Source: Roseovarius gaetbuli (GTDB lineage: Bacteria > Pseudomonadota > Alphaproteobacteria > Rhodobacterales > Rhodobacteraceae). Taken from it: a DNA stretch of 64,000 bases. The stretch is from NCBI RefSeq assembly GCF_900172365.1, contig NZ_FWFJ01000023.1:1-64000 (forward strand), in the 5' to 3' direction. The position numbers were made by a program, and so were the translations under genes. Numbering within the stretch: position 1 is the stretch's first letter; every line of letters starts with the position of its first letter. This document shows positions 8,180 through 16,770 of this stretch, in pieces. Below the pieces are notes generated by a model. The model was not told where the DNA came from, did not search any database, and saw only the letters and a list, made by a program, of their open reading frames with translations.

Positions 8180-8907
8180 CTCCGACCCTTTCTGAGACTG
8201 TATTTATTAGCGAATAACTACTCTCTAACGGGAAATGCGAACACATTCAAAATGTCACATGCAGGGAAATTCCCAAACGTGTTGCAAAAAAAAAACTCAA
8301 TTCACTTTGAAAATCATCGTGCTGTCGAGCAACTAGAGCGATCTACGCAACGAACGGTTGACGCAGTCCCCTGAATGAGAACGGGAGTGTTGGAACCCAG
8401 GCTCAAATGGCAAGGATCATAAAGTGGCGCGTCTGAATGCTCCTGCGGTGGATTGAAACGGGCAGCGCATCAGACCAAGTGGCGTGTTTCGTCCAGTCTG
8501 CTTCGACCTGTTCACTCTAGGCAAAGCAGCGCTCCCAACGCTCTAATTCAGAAAAACAGAGCTTCCCGCGCTGCCTTACACGCGATTTGAGCTTCCTTTT
8601 AACCTAGGCCTGACCCTCTGAACGTGCTGAATTGCCTTGTTTTACAGGGCAGCTTTGATCGCAGGTTTTACATACGCGCGACGAAAAACGCTTTTTGGGG
8701 CGAAATCTGTCAACATTAGGTAAACATTTGTCAACGCAGAAGGCCTGTTTTGGGGTCGTTTTGGCCGGTTTGGAGGGTGCGCATGTTACCTTTTGAGATG
8801 GGACCGACCGCAAAAGGTAACATTTGTCAACGCTATGCAACGTGTCCAGCCCTTGAACGGGATACGGGAAAGGTCGCGTCTGCAGCCATTCCCGCTCCGA
8901 AGGCTCA
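8180..8907. other. Long intergenic region with repeats
   Basis: About 730 bases without a supported gene. The part next to the barrel gene (8200-8340) is AT-rich with a run of nine or more A and probably holds its promoter. The part from 8700 to 8835 holds the inverted and direct repeats listed separately. It probably spans the boundary between the surface cluster and the AlpA/DUF927 element, but I could not find a copy of the tRNA-Ser end here. Confidence 0.5.
8718..8833. promoter_or_regulatory. Inverted and direct repeat cluster, possible operator or origin
   Basis: A perfect 12-bp inverted repeat, TGTTACCTTTTG at 8784-8795 and its complement at 8811-8822, has a 15-base loop. A ~19-bp direct repeat of the form AGGTAA-CATTTGTCAACGC occurs at 8718-8737 (with one extra A) and 8815-8833, the second overlapping the inverted repeat. 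A third TGTCAAC lies at 8709-8715. Read on the minus strand each is a TTGACA. They could be binding sites for the nearby XRE regulator, or iterons. No promoter -10 element was convincing. Confidence 0.5.
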
Positions 8908-9048
8908 TTACGCCCTTCTGGGCTCACAGAGCCGTCTCAACAGCTGCACACGGCGCAAGGTGATGCCGGGGTCAGTGTCGTTGCTGACGTCGCGCAGGAA
9001 GCGCAGCCAGGCGCGCTCGTTCGGTGTCAGACCGTTTGTGTCGTTCAT
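8908..9048 (-). CDS. 46-residue protein resembling the C-terminal part of the adjacent XRE regulator
   Basis: The ATG at 9048 follows a strong ribosome binding site, GGGAGG, formed by the last codons and stop of the XRE gene, so translation is probably coupled. The product begins MNDTNGLTPNERAWLRFLRD and ends LCEPRRA. It aligns with the last ~40 residues of the XRE protein: LTPNERAWL against ITANELGWL, DVSNDTDPGIT against GASEHSDPRIT, then a basic end. It therefore looks like a separate copy of the regulator's C-terminal, possibly oligomerisation, segment without a DNA-binding domain. It might modulate the regulator. No annotated family is known to me. Confidence 0.6.
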   Translation of the reverse strand: MNDTNGLTPNERAWLRFLRDVSNDTDPGITLRRVQLLRRLCEPRRA

Positions 9049-9052
9049 GTGT

Positions 9053-9454
9053 CTACCTCCCGAAGATCGCCCTGATAGCCGTCTGTGACCTGCTGGTTAT
9101 ACGTGGATCACTATGTTCAGACGCTCCGCGAATTTCCTGAAGCCAGCCAAGTTCGTTCGCCGTGATGGGTGTGCCGAAAATCTCGATGATGGCCTGGGCA
9201 GCCGTGTCGCCAACCGCCTGCTCCAGGGCCAGGCCCATCAGGTATGCCGGATCGCACTCCAGAGAACGAGCCATGCTCGGCACCCGGTCCAGAGCAAGCT
9301 TGCTGGACCCGTTCTTGATCATCGTGATCATATTCGCGTTCGGGAAACCGGCCTCACTGGCAATCTGAAGCTGGGATTTTCTGGCTTTCAGTTCGAGCAC
9401 CCTGCGCTCGATGTATTTTGCCAGCCGGGTCTCTTCATGTGGTTTCTTGCTCAT
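9053..9454 (-). CDS. XRE-family helix-turn-helix regulator
   Basis: The product is 133 residues. A helix-turn-helix of the XRE/Cro type spans about residues 10-70: KYIERRVLELKARKSQLQIA, then FPNANMITMIKNGSSKLALD as turn and recognition helix, and RVPSMARSLECDPAYLMGLAL. The C-terminal 45 residues form a small helical segment that is repeated in the downstream 46-residue gene. Such regulators control excision or replication genes of mobile elements. It lies on the same strand as the DUF927 and AlpA genes but about 375 bases after DUF927, with inverted repeats between, so it may have its own promoter. Confidence 0.8.
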   Translation of the reverse strand: MSKKPHEETRLAKYIERRVLELKARKSQLQIASEAGFPNANMITMIKNGSSKLALDRVPSMARSLECDPAYLMGLALEQAVGDTAAQAIIEIFGTPITANELGWLQEIRGASEHSDPRITSRSQTAIRAIFGR

Positions 9455-9692
9455 CGCTAACCTCTCAGATGTGACGCAGCATTTGCTGCTTGTCTCTGAT
9501 ATAGCGACGGCGTGATTGGGGATGTGTGGCGGGAAGAGGCCGACACGCTTTTCTACATCGTTCTTTTTTGTAGAATATCGGCCTCACTGCTCGGAATTGA
9601 TCTCGTCGTGCAGCAGCACGGTCGTGGTCTAATGCAGTGGTGTGGTCGTGCAGGTCGCTTTTTCGCAGCTCTCAGCCTTGTTGAATTTCAGT

Positions 9693-9764
9693 TGGACCGG
9701 CCGGACCGGTCGGACCACCTTGTAAATACAGCGTTTTCGCGGTCCCAGTGGTCCGGCCGGTCCA
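9693..9764. repeat. Perfect 15-bp inverted repeat, GC-rich
   Basis: TGGACCGGCCGGACC (9693-9707) is exactly complementary to GGTCCGGCCGGTCCA (9750-9764), with 42 bases between. Each arm is itself nearly palindromic around CCGGCCGG, and a further half-copy (GGACCGGTCGGACC) directly follows the first arm. The arrangement suggests a protein-binding site, for example a replication origin or operator of the AlpA/DUF927 element. Confidence 0.6.
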
Positions 9765-9777
9765 GGTGATCCGTTAT

Positions 9778-9804
9778 GTGAAAGAGGCAGGCCGCCTCTC
9801 TCAC
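9778..9804 (-). terminator. Hairpin downstream of the DUF927 gene
   Basis: GTGAAAGAGGC (9778-9788) pairs with GCCTCTCTCAC (9794-9804), one mismatch, five-base loop. It lies about 25 bases after the DUF927 stop codon. There is no strong U-run, so it may be a 3'-end stabiliser rather than an intrinsic terminator. Confidence 0.45.
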
Positions 9805-9828
9805 ATCGCTGTGCCGACGATGTGCTGA

Positions 9829-11625
9829 TCAGGCCTCAGTAGATGCCAGGAGGGCAGACGCACGCACCGCATATACCCGCGGACGCTCTGGGATACCGCG
9901 TTCCATCCTGAACTGAAGACCCGTGCCCCTTTGGGTCTTGAGCAGGCCTCCCTCTCCGTGCAGGCGGGCCATTTCGATCGGATTGCCTTCATCATGGATG
10001 GCTTTCCAGCATTCGGGGCGAATGTAGAACCATGCCTGATCCCGCCAGCCGTCCAGAGGATTCCGGCCAATGGTTCCGAGTGTGAGGAACCGGTCGAGGT
10101 TCTTCGATACGTAATCCTGGGTGCGCTTCACCGCGATATTGATCTCCGTGCCCGTCGTGCCTTCGCGTGCTTCGAACCAATCCATAAAAAGCTCCATCGC
10201 CGCCGAGTGCGCGGCGCCAGGCTGCCAACCAGTGAGGTCGAACCTTGTTGCCATTTCTCCAGCGAGCGCCGCAATGCCAAACCGTGTAAGCACGCGATGC
10301 ACCTGCCCATCGACCGAAAGATCCGCTTGCATGGTGCACAAACGGCAAAAGCGATCTATGAAGTTCTGGTAATTCTGCTTTTCATCCAAGTTTTTCATAA
10401 GCTTCTCAACGAAGAGCGGGCCGACATGGCCATAATTCTCAAGTGATGCCCTGTCGATGCGCTCGGCGAAGAGTTTTCCGTTAAGGTCTCCGTGCAAGTC
10501 ATCAAACGCACCAAAGGTCCGGCCGTCTGCTTCGAGATTGATAAGCCGCACATCCTGCCCCTTGGTCATCTTCCGACCAGCGCTCGCCATGTGCTCTTCC
10601 AAAGAGATTTCACCGCTCGAAAGAACGGGCACGCGCCACCGCTGCGGCGTCTGAAGACCGCCATTCGACTTTGCCCTGAGCCGCCCCTCTCCATTGGCCA
10701 GCATGTAGATGTTCGCCCCGAGCGTCCGGGCGTCAGCCTTATGCAGCTCCTCAATGTTCAGGAAGGTGTCGTTGAAGGCTGCGGCAATTCCTTCGAAGCC
10801 ACTCGGTGTGCCATCCCAGCTCTGCAACAGCGGACGGGCACCCCAGACAGAGGTTGCGACATACTGGATGGTCGACTTGCCGCGCGACGACAAACCGCGC
10901 AGATGGAATCCGCCACCGTTCATTCCAAGAACAGAAAGAAGCGGTCCAGTGAACGCGTGGGACACCGCCAGCATCATCAGAGAATTCCCGACGCAAGACA
11001 TGCCTACCTCTTCCCGCCATGCCGCAAGCGTGCCTTTGCTGCTCATAGCCGCCATCAAATCTTCAGACACGCTGTCAGTCGCGACCAAGGCCTCGCCAAG
11101 CACGCGGCCTTCGCCGAGCACAAAGGCATCATGCGTCTTGCTGGTCCAGCCAAGCCGATCGAAGCGAAGATATGGAGTGTCCGGCTGCCACGAGCGCAGC
11201 AGGGTCATGACGCTGTCAGCTGCCTTGGTGACCGGGGCCAGTTCCAGGCCAAGGTCGAACAGAGGAGCCAAGACGGCATTTGATGATTTGGAGATCTCAC
11301 GCGCATCGAGGATACACTCATGCCAGTTGCCATCGGGATCGCGCACGGCAACGACACGCCCCCACCCACGCCCAGACGCATTCCGGCAGCGGCGTTTCAT
11401 GATCAGAGGGGAACAGATGCGCACGGGGACAAGATCACCGTCCTTATCAGCGCGTAATTCGTAGATCCCATCATCTTTGGATGCGTAGTCTGCGGGAATG
11501 TCATTAGAGCAGAACTCCTCATTCTGCGACATTGCTGCGGTAGCGGTAGATTTGGAGCCGTGAGGGAAAGCGAGCACGTTTTGGTTCGGAGAGTGGGATC
11601 CGGCGGGGGCTATGATATCAGTCAT
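9829..11625 (-). CDS. DUF927 domain protein, mobile-element ATPase/helicase-like
   Basis: The product is 598 residues from the ATG at 11625; the frame opens further upstream but that start is the best placed. The N-terminal ~60 residues are polar linker. DUF927 (PF06048) covers most of residues 60-440, with a Walker A motif GLSSRGKST at 244-252 and an acidic Walker B-like segment FLNIEELH. DUF927 proteins occur in integrated elements and satellites, often with a primase domain, and are thought to serve their replication. No TOPRIM or primase part is obvious here, so the primase may be absent. It follows alpA on the same strand with a 119-base gap. Confidence 0.85.
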   Translation of the reverse strand: MTDIIAPAGSHSPNQNVLAFPHGSKSTATAAMSQNEEFCSNDIPADYASKDDGIYELRADKDGDLVPVRICSPLIMKRRCRNASGRGWGRVVAVRDPDGNWHECILDAREISKSSNAVLAPLFDLGLELAPVTKAADSVMTLLRSWQPDTPYLRFDRLGWTSKTHDAFVLGEGRVLGEALVATDSVSEDLMAAMSSKGTLAAWREEVGMSCVGNSLMMLAVSHAFTGPLLSVLGMNGGGFHLRGLSSRGKSTIQYVATSVWGARPLLQSWDGTPSGFEGIAAAFNDTFLNIEELHKADARTLGANIYMLANGEGRLRAKSNGGLQTPQRWRVPVLSSGEISLEEHMASAGRKMTKGQDVRLINLEADGRTFGAFDDLHGDLNGKLFAERIDRASLENYGHVGPLFVEKLMKNLDEKQNYQNFIDRFCRLCTMQADLSVDGQVHRVLTRFGIAALAGEMATRFDLTGWQPGAAHSAAMELFMDWFEAREGTTGTEINIAVKRTQDYVSKNLDRFLTLGTIGRNPLDGWRDQAWFYIRPECWKAIHDEGNPIEMARLHGEGGLLKTQRGTGLQFRMERGIPERPRVYAVRASALLASTEA

Positions 11626-11744
11626 GGGGTGCTTTCGATTGAACATGAAAGGGGTGTTCGGCGCGATTGGGATCGCGTCGGGCAAGGTGTTCGTCCGCGT
11701 ATGAGTGGGAACTTTGGTGGCGTGATGAAGGCTTGGCTGACGCG

Positions 11745-11981
11745 CTAATGCATGGTCAATCCATACGGCTCAAACCCGAGGCAGGTGATGAACCCACAGG
11801 CCAGCTGGTTCTCCCACTCTTCGATATCTGAAAGACGCCAACGGGTTGTCGTTCCACCCAGTTTAACCGGCGTCGGAAAGTCGCCATTCCGCTTCCAGCG
11901 CCAGATTGAATCTTTCGAGACGCTGAAGCGCTTTGCAACTTGATCGACTGACAGATAGAGGGTGTTCGAGGGTGTGGGCAT
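11745..11981 (-). CDS. AlpA-family excisionase-like regulator
   Basis: The product is 78 residues from the ATG at 11981, preceded by CAGGAG at good spacing; an upstream in-frame ATG at 12023 lacks this. It is a MerR-like winged helix typical of AlpA: LSVDQVAKRFSVSKDSIWRW, then FPTPVKLGGTTTRWRLSDIE. AlpA proteins of P4-like and cryptic elements activate integrase expression or act as excisionase. Here it is the gene nearest to tRNA-Ser, where an integrase would be expected; none is present, so its usual target seems lost. Confidence 0.85.
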   Translation of the reverse strand: MPTPSNTLYLSVDQVAKRFSVSKDSIWRWKRNGDFPTPVKLGGTTTRWRLSDIEEWENQLACGFITCLGFEPYGLTMH

Positions 11982-12266
11982 TATGGGATCTCCTGTTTGA
12001 GCACACGACTTTTTACCCCGCATCCGGCGCTACTCTGAGCCAGGCGAGGTATTCTTATGTGGATGTTGACGTAAGAAGGAGTATAGCAGAATTTTTGTGG
12101 AACCGCATGAGAATTCGAGAGAATTCTGCACTTTCCATACTTGGCGATGCAGGAAATCCGATGCAGATCACTGCAATCAATAGAATTACCTTTGGTGGCA
12201 ATATTGGTGGCATAAAAATCCAAACAAGCACTAATTACATTAAAATCAGTAGCTTGCTTGGATTTA
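11982..12266. other. AT-rich junction between the AlpA element and tRNA-Ser
   Basis: This stretch is clearly richer in A+T than the flanks, especially 12050-12260. It contains the promoter region of alpA and, near the tRNA, two copies of TTGGTGGCA. No part of an integrase could be recognised. It is the likely site of the element boundary. Confidence 0.5.
12192..12212 (+). repeat. Tandem TTGGTGGCA repeats beside tRNA-Ser
   Basis: TTGGTGGCA occurs at 12192-12200 and 12204-12212, a 12-base period (one helical turn). The position 55 bases from the tRNA 3' end fits arm-type integrase or excisionase binding sites of an attachment region, but this is inference. Confidence 0.4.
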
Positions 12267-12357
12267 TGGCGGAGCCGAAGGGATTCGAACCCTCGAGACC
12301 CTTCCGGGCCTACTCCCTTAGCAGGGGAGCGCCTTCGACCACTCGGCCACAGCTCCG
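12267..12357 (-). tRNA. tRNA-Ser(GCU)
   Basis: A 91-nucleotide class II tRNA. The acceptor stem CGGAGCT pairs with GGCTCCG and the 3' end carries encoded CCA at 12267-12269. The anticodon stem-loop CTCCCCTGCTAAGGGAG gives anticodon GCU at 12320-12322, reading AGC/AGU serine codons. A long variable arm and the TPsiC arm GGGTTCGAATCCC are present. Its 3' end faces the AlpA/DUF927 element, the usual arrangement when a tRNA gene serves as integration site. Confidence 0.95.
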
Positions 12358-12444
12358 TCGACCCGTTTAATTGGACCTTGGGGCGGGAACAAGGGCAATT
12401 CTGAGATTTTTTCAATTGATCCGATGAATTTGCCACGCGCGGTT

Positions 12445-13950
12445 CTAGGGGGCCGCGTGCGGTGCATACCGCGAGATCAGCCGCGCCAGAAATGCGCCCA
12501 TGGCCGGATCGAGGATATCGCCGTGATTGCTCACGAAGCCTGCGTTGACGAGCGTGACCTTGCCGCGCGGCAGAGTGTCGAGCGCCGCCATGCTCGCGGG
12601 ATCATTGCGAATGCGATCCTTGAGCGCCGGACGCCCCGTGTTGCACGGCGCGGTCCCGCCCCAATCAAGCCGGTGAAAGATGTCGTCAAACGCCGCCCGC
12701 GCCGCCACCTTCCAGCCGCGCCGCCCGCCAAGATAGGGCGACCAGAGCGCGAAGGGATTGGCAAAATCACACAGCGAGGTGGTGACCACGACCTGCGTAG
12801 CGGCCAGGTCTTTATAGCTGTCATAGGGGTGCCCCTCGTTGCCGCGCGCGCCAGGGGTGTCGCCGCCATAGCGATAGGCGCTATGCGCAGGTTGCAGGAA
12901 TACCGCGAGGTCGGCGGCGGGCCCCACCGGCCCCTGTTTCAAAAGCTCCCGCGAAAACAACGCCCGCCCGGCAAACCGCGCGCCCATACTATGGCCCAGA
13001 ACCACGACCGGAAGGCCGCGGGCGTTCACCGCCGGAATGATCCGGTTCAGTATCAGGTTGCCATGCAGCACCCCGGCCTCGTCGCTGTCGGTGGCCTTGT
13101 TGAGCACGCTGCCGATATGGCCCGCCGCATGGCCGACCGCCGAGGTGCTGGCCGCATTCCACGACGACGACCAGGTCATGCCGATCACCAGCGGGCGGAA
13201 CGCTTCGCCCCCGGCCTGCATGGCATGCCCTGTCACCTGCATGATCTGGCGATAGCGACAAACCGACACCCTTTGATCGTTGTTCCACCCCATCGAGGCA
13301 AAGACGATATGGGTGAAATTGCCCTCTTTGAGCCGCGCAGCGAGGTCGCGCTGAAACACCCCGAACATCGAGTCGATCCCGGACTTGAAGCTCCGGTTTT
13401 TTGGCGCCCTGCCGTTGTCGCAGGCAGGCATGGCACTTGCCGCCTGATAGCCGTTCATCAGCCCACAGGCGCGACGGTTCTCAAAGCGGGTGATATGGGT
13501 CACGACCTGCAACTTGGGGTCCGAAAACATCCCCGTCAGCCAGAAATCGCGCTGCGCCGCCACATCTTCGGGCGGGCCATCGGGCAAATCGGCGTAGCGA
13601 TAGAGAATGTCTCTTTGATGCTGCGGCCCCGACAGGCGGTCACCGGCATAGAGCTTTTCCAGAGAGATCACATAGCCCTCTTCAAGCTGATCGCGCGGGC
13701 GATCCTGAAACACGCCATGCGCCAGCCAGTTGAAGATATGCGCGCCCTCGGGGGCCGCGTTCAACGCTTTGGTTTCAAAGGGTTTACCGGCATTTTCAAC
13801 ATCGGCCATGGTCGGGATGTGGCTTGCCTCGGGCACCACCGGCCCGTTCGAGCCGCAGATCGCATCGCCCTCGTCATGGGCCGCCTGCAACGGTGTAGAG
13901 GCCAAAAGGCTGGCGATAAGGGCAAAGCTGAAACGTCGGTTGCGCGACAT
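12445..13950 (-). CDS. Secreted alpha/beta hydrolase, lipase-like
   Basis: The product is 501 residues. Residues 1-23 are a signal peptide (cleavage near LQAAHD). A nucleophile elbow GHSMG at 319-323 (Ser321) follows the strand LPVVVLG, typical of alpha/beta hydrolases. The preceding 300 residues contain further core strands (FTHIVFASMGW, FRPLVIGMTW) and two cysteine-containing loops. Acid and histidine of the triad cannot be placed with certainty; H495 region near SRYAPH or SNHGD are candidates. The gene is alone, with tRNA-Ser upstream of its 3' end. Substrate unknown; an esterase or lipase acting in the periplasm or outside is the conservative reading. Confidence 0.7.
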   Translation of the reverse strand: MSRNRRFSFALIASLLASTPLQAAHDEGDAICGSNGPVVPEASHIPTMADVENAGKPFETKALNAAPEGAHIFNWLAHGVFQDRPRDQLEEGYVISLEKLYAGDRLSGPQHQRDILYRYADLPDGPPEDVAAQRDFWLTGMFSDPKLQVVTHITRFENRRACGLMNGYQAASAMPACDNGRAPKNRSFKSGIDSMFGVFQRDLAARLKEGNFTHIVFASMGWNNDQRVSVCRYRQIMQVTGHAMQAGGEAFRPLVIGMTWSSSWNAASTSAVGHAAGHIGSVLNKATDSDEAGVLHGNLILNRIIPAVNARGLPVVVLGHSMGARFAGRALFSRELLKQGPVGPAADLAVFLQPAHSAYRYGGDTPGARGNEGHPYDSYKDLAATQVVVTTSLCDFANPFALWSPYLGGRRGWKVAARAAFDDIFHRLDWGGTAPCNTGRPALKDRIRNDPASMAALDTLPRGKVTLVNAGFVSNHGDILDPAMGAFLARLISRYAPHAAP

Positions 13951-14032
13951 GGGACATCCCCGCTAGCTGATCAAATCAAGATCAGCCTATGCGGGAAATG
14001 GCAAGCATGTCAAAACTTTGCCCCGACGGTCC

Positions 14033-15130
14033 TCAGGTGTTGAACAGGAAGTGCAGCACATCGCCATCCTTGACGATATATTGCTTGCCCTCGGCGCGCA
14101 TCTTGCCGGCATCCTTGGCCTTTTGCTCGCCGCCAAGCGTGACGAAATCGTCATAGGCGATGGTTTCGGCGCGGATGAAGCCTTTTTCAAAGTCACCGTG
14201 AATGACCCCGGCCGCCTTGGGGGCGGGCGTGCCCGCCGGGATGGTCCAGGCGCGGGCCTCTTTCGGGCCGACGGTGAAATAGGTTTCAAGGTGCAAAAGC
14301 TCGTACCCGGCACGGATAAGGCGATCAAGACCGGCCTCGTCAAGCCCCATTTCGGTCAGGAACATCTCGGCCTCTTCGGCCTCAAGCTGGCTGATTTCCT
14401 CTTCGATCTGCGCCGAGATCACAACGCTGGCCGCGCCCTGTGCAGCCGCCATTTCGGCAACACGGGCCGAGAAGTCATTGCCCGAACCGGCGCTGCCCTC
14501 ATCGACGTTACAAACGTAAAGGATCGGCTTGCTGGTCAGCAGTTGCAGCATCTTCCACGCCTTGAGGTCTTCGGCGTCCACCTCGACCGTGCGGGCGGGC
14601 TTGCCCTCTTCCAGAGCGGCCTGCGCTGCGGACAGAAGACGATCCTGCGTCACCGCCTCTTTGTCGCCGCCCTTGAGCTTGCGCACCAGACCGGCGCGGC
14701 GCTTTTCGATCGATTCCAGATCGGCCAGCATCAGCTCGGTTTCAATCGTGTCGGCATCGGCCACCGGATCGACGCGGTCTTCCACATGGGTCACGTCGTC
14801 GTCTTCAAAACAGCGTAGCACATGGGCGATGGCATCGACCTCGCGGATATTGGCCAGAAACTGGTTGCCCAGTCCCTCGCCCTTGCTCGCGCCCTTCACG
14901 AGGCCGGCGATATCGACGAATGTCATGCGCGTCGGGATGATCTGTTTCGAACCTGCGGTCGCGGCCAGCTTGTCGAGCCGCGCATCGGGCACGGCCACTT
15001 CGCCGACGTTCGGCTCAATGGTGCAGAACGGAAAATTCGCGGCCTGCGCGGCGGCCGTTTTGGTCAGCGCGTTAAAAAGCGTCGACTTCCCCACATTGGG
15101 CAGCCCCACGATCCCCATTTTAAAGCCCAT
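14033..15130 (-). CDS. ychF: Ribosome-binding ATPase YchF
   Basis: The product is 365 residues, the usual length. Walker [10 protein letters not shown] lies at residues 9-17, the OBG-type G2/G3 region [14 protein letters not shown] and [18 protein letters not shown] follow, and a C-terminal TGS domain ends [12 protein letters not shown]. YchF is an Obg-family member that hydrolyses ATP rather than GTP and binds ribosomes; it is linked to the response to oxidative stress. The ATG at 15130 has a good AAGGAGAGG upstream. It appears monocistronic. Confidence 0.95.
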   Translation of the reverse strand: MGFKMGIVGLPNVGKSTLFNALTKTAAAQAANFPFCTIEPNVGEVAVPDARLDKLAATAGSKQIIPTRMTFVDIAGLVKGASKGEGLGNQFLANIREVDAIAHVLRCFEDDDVTHVEDRVDPVADADTIETELMLADLESIEKRRAGLVRKLKGGDKEAVTQDRLLSAAQAALEEGKPARTVEVDAEDLKAWKMLQLLTSKPILYVCNVDEGSAGSGNDFSARVAEMAAAQGAASVVISAQIEEEISQLEAEEAEMFLTEMGLDEAGLDRLIRAGYELLHLETYFTVGPKEARAWTIPAGTPAPKAAGVIHGDFEKGFIRAETIAYDDFVTLGGEQKAKDAGKMRAEGKQYIVKDGDVLHFLFNT

Positions 15131-15253
15131 GACGCCTCTCCTTATTCATGCAGCGCCGCTTCTATTTGCACTCAGGTCCAGACGCAAGCGCGCCTTTGGC
15201 AAAACGCGGGGGGTCTGGGGCTGGGCCTTTACGCCGGTCGATCGCCTCACAGG

Positions 15254-15634
15254 TCAGGCTTGCACCTCTTGCTGCGCCACTTGATGCCTTGGTCCAAAGA
15301 GAAAAACCATGAAACTTAGGGCTGCGGCGGCGCATACAACCGTCAGATACACTGGATTGAAGGTGCCGGGAAACAAGGCATAGGCCGTGCCAAGAATAAG
15401 CAACAGCGAAAGCGAGAGGGAAATTCCAGGACGAACAAAACACCCTAGTATAATGGTTGCGAAACCTTGTGAGCTGAGAAAAACCCACAAATAATAGAAT
15501 AGAATTCCAAAGCTCACGCCGCGCGGTTTGCCCCAGGTATAGATGGAAACGTCGTTTATGACGGCGAGAATGAGGCTGTACAAAACCGCCAGTGCAATTC
15601 CCTTGAAGATACGCTTGCCCAAAATTTGATCCAT
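15254..15634 (-). CDS. Small integral membrane protein of unknown function
   Basis: The product is 126 residues from the ATG at 15634 (the frame opens three codons earlier with TTG). Four hydrophobic segments are visible: [50 protein letters not shown] and [20 protein letters not shown]. The ends are polar. No family recognised. It sits between ychF and the divergently placed trpA. Confidence 0.55.
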   Translation of the reverse strand: MDQILGKRIFKGIALAVLYSLILAVINDVSIYTWGKPRGVSFGILFYYLWVFLSSQGFATIILGCFVRPGISLSLSLLLILGTAYALFPGTFNPVYLTVVCAAAALSFMVFLFGPRHQVAQQEVQA

Positions 15635-15889
15635 CAAACCCAAAACCGAACCCTCGCTTTTGGCTGGGAATTTGTCAATTTAACCAGGCAAATAGTCGGA
15701 GAGGTGGCCGCCCGCCCCTCATTCGCCAAAAGTCATGCCCCGAGATTGGCGAAATAACCTCGCTCAAATTCTATCTTTTCGGCTCAATCCATTCCAAATC
15801 CCATGCCGGACATGCGAAAATCTTTCACTTGCCATTGATTTCCGCCGCGCGCTGCCGCAAACGGTATCCAACAATACGGGATAAAAAAA

Positions 15890-16681
15890 ATGACTCGGAT
15901 CGACGCCAAATTTGCTGACCTTCAAGCCGCAGGCAAGAAAGCCTTCGTGTCCTATATCATGGCGGGTGATCCCGACTATGACACCGCGCTTGAGATCATG
16001 CAGGGGCTGCCCGAGGCCGGCGTTGACATCATCGAGCTTGGCGTGCCCTTCACCGATCCGATGGCCGATGGCCCCACCATTCAGCTTGCCGGTCAGCGCG
16101 CCCTTGCGGCGGGCATGACCCTGAGCCGCACGCTTGAAATGGCAACCGAGTTCCGCAAGACCGACAACACCACGCCGATCGTTCTGATGGGCTATTACAA
16201 CCCGATCTATAATCGCGGCGTTGATAAATTTCTGGATGATGCCAAGGCCGCCGGGATTGACGGTCTGATCGTGGTTGACCTGCCGCCCGAAGAAGACGAC
16301 GAGCTTTGCATTCCCGCGCAAAAGGCCGGTCTCAACTTTATCCGCCTTGCCACGCCGACGACCGATGACAAGCGCCTGCCCAAGGTTCTTACGAACACCA
16401 GCGGCTTTGTTTATTATGTCTCGATCACCGGCATCACCGGCGCCGCCGCCGCCGAGGCGGTTGATGTCGCCCCCGAAGTTGCCCGCATCAAGGCGCAGAC
16501 CGACCTGCCCGTGATCGTCGGCTTTGGCATCCGCACCCCCGAAACCGCAGAGAAAATCGCCAGCGTCGCCGATGGCGCGGTTGTCGGCTCGGCCATTGTC
16601 GGCAAGATCGCAGATGGCGACAGCGTGGCCGATGTGCTTGAGTTTGTGCGTGGCTTGGCCGCGGGCGCACATCGCGCTTAA
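15890..16681 (+). CDS. trpA: Tryptophan synthase alpha subunit
   Basis: The product is 263 residues, the family norm. It cleaves indole-3-glycerol phosphate to indole and glyceraldehyde 3-phosphate. The catalytic acids are E49 (in IIELGVPF) and D60 (in DPMADGP); the phosphate-binding GFGIRTPE and the GAVVGSAIV segments are present. Unusually it does not stand with trpB: trpB is on the opposite strand about 7 kb further right, and trpF beyond it. It is followed 90 bases later by the FMN-dependent dehydrogenase gene. Confidence 0.97.
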   Translation: MTRIDAKFADLQAAGKKAFVSYIMAGDPDYDTALEIMQGLPEAGVDIIELGVPFTDPMADGPTIQLAGQRALAAGMTLSRTLEMATEFRKTDNTTPIVLMGYYNPIYNRGVDKFLDDAKAAGIDGLIVVDLPPEEDDELCIPAQKAGLNFIRLATPTTDDKRLPKVLTNTSGFVYYVSITGITGAAAAEAVDVAPEVARIKAQTDLPVIVGFGIRTPETAEKIASVADGAVVGSAIVGKIADGDSVADVLEFVRGLAAGAHRA

Positions 16682-16770
16682 TGTACCCTGCCCTGCGACG
16701 ACGGGAATGATTGCGCGATTGCCTTGGCGTTGGTAAAGGGTCTTTACCAATTTCCAAAAGGGAACGCCTG

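Larger units (their letters stand above)
9455..9828. other. Intergenic region with inverted repeats
   Basis: About 375 bases between the XRE and DUF927 genes. It contains a perfect 15-bp inverted repeat (9693-9707 and 9750-9764) and a hairpin (9778-9804), both listed separately. An 85-codon plus-strand frame crosses these repeats and has no ribosome binding site, so it is not called. The XRE promoter is expected here. Confidence 0.5.

Noticed and set aside
8784..8822. The 12-bp inverted repeat as a terminator
   Set aside because: No U-run on either strand and no gene ending nearby in the right direction; an operator or origin is the better reading.
9512..9769. An 85-codon plus-strand frame between the XRE and DUF927 genes
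   Set aside because: It runs through the inverted repeat, has no ribosome binding site and no protein-like pattern.
12424..14043. A 539-codon open frame on the plus strand opposite the secreted hydrolase gene
   Set aside because: High-GC DNA often leaves long antisense frames; this one has no recognisable protein, while the minus strand encodes a signal peptide and a GHSMG hydrolase.
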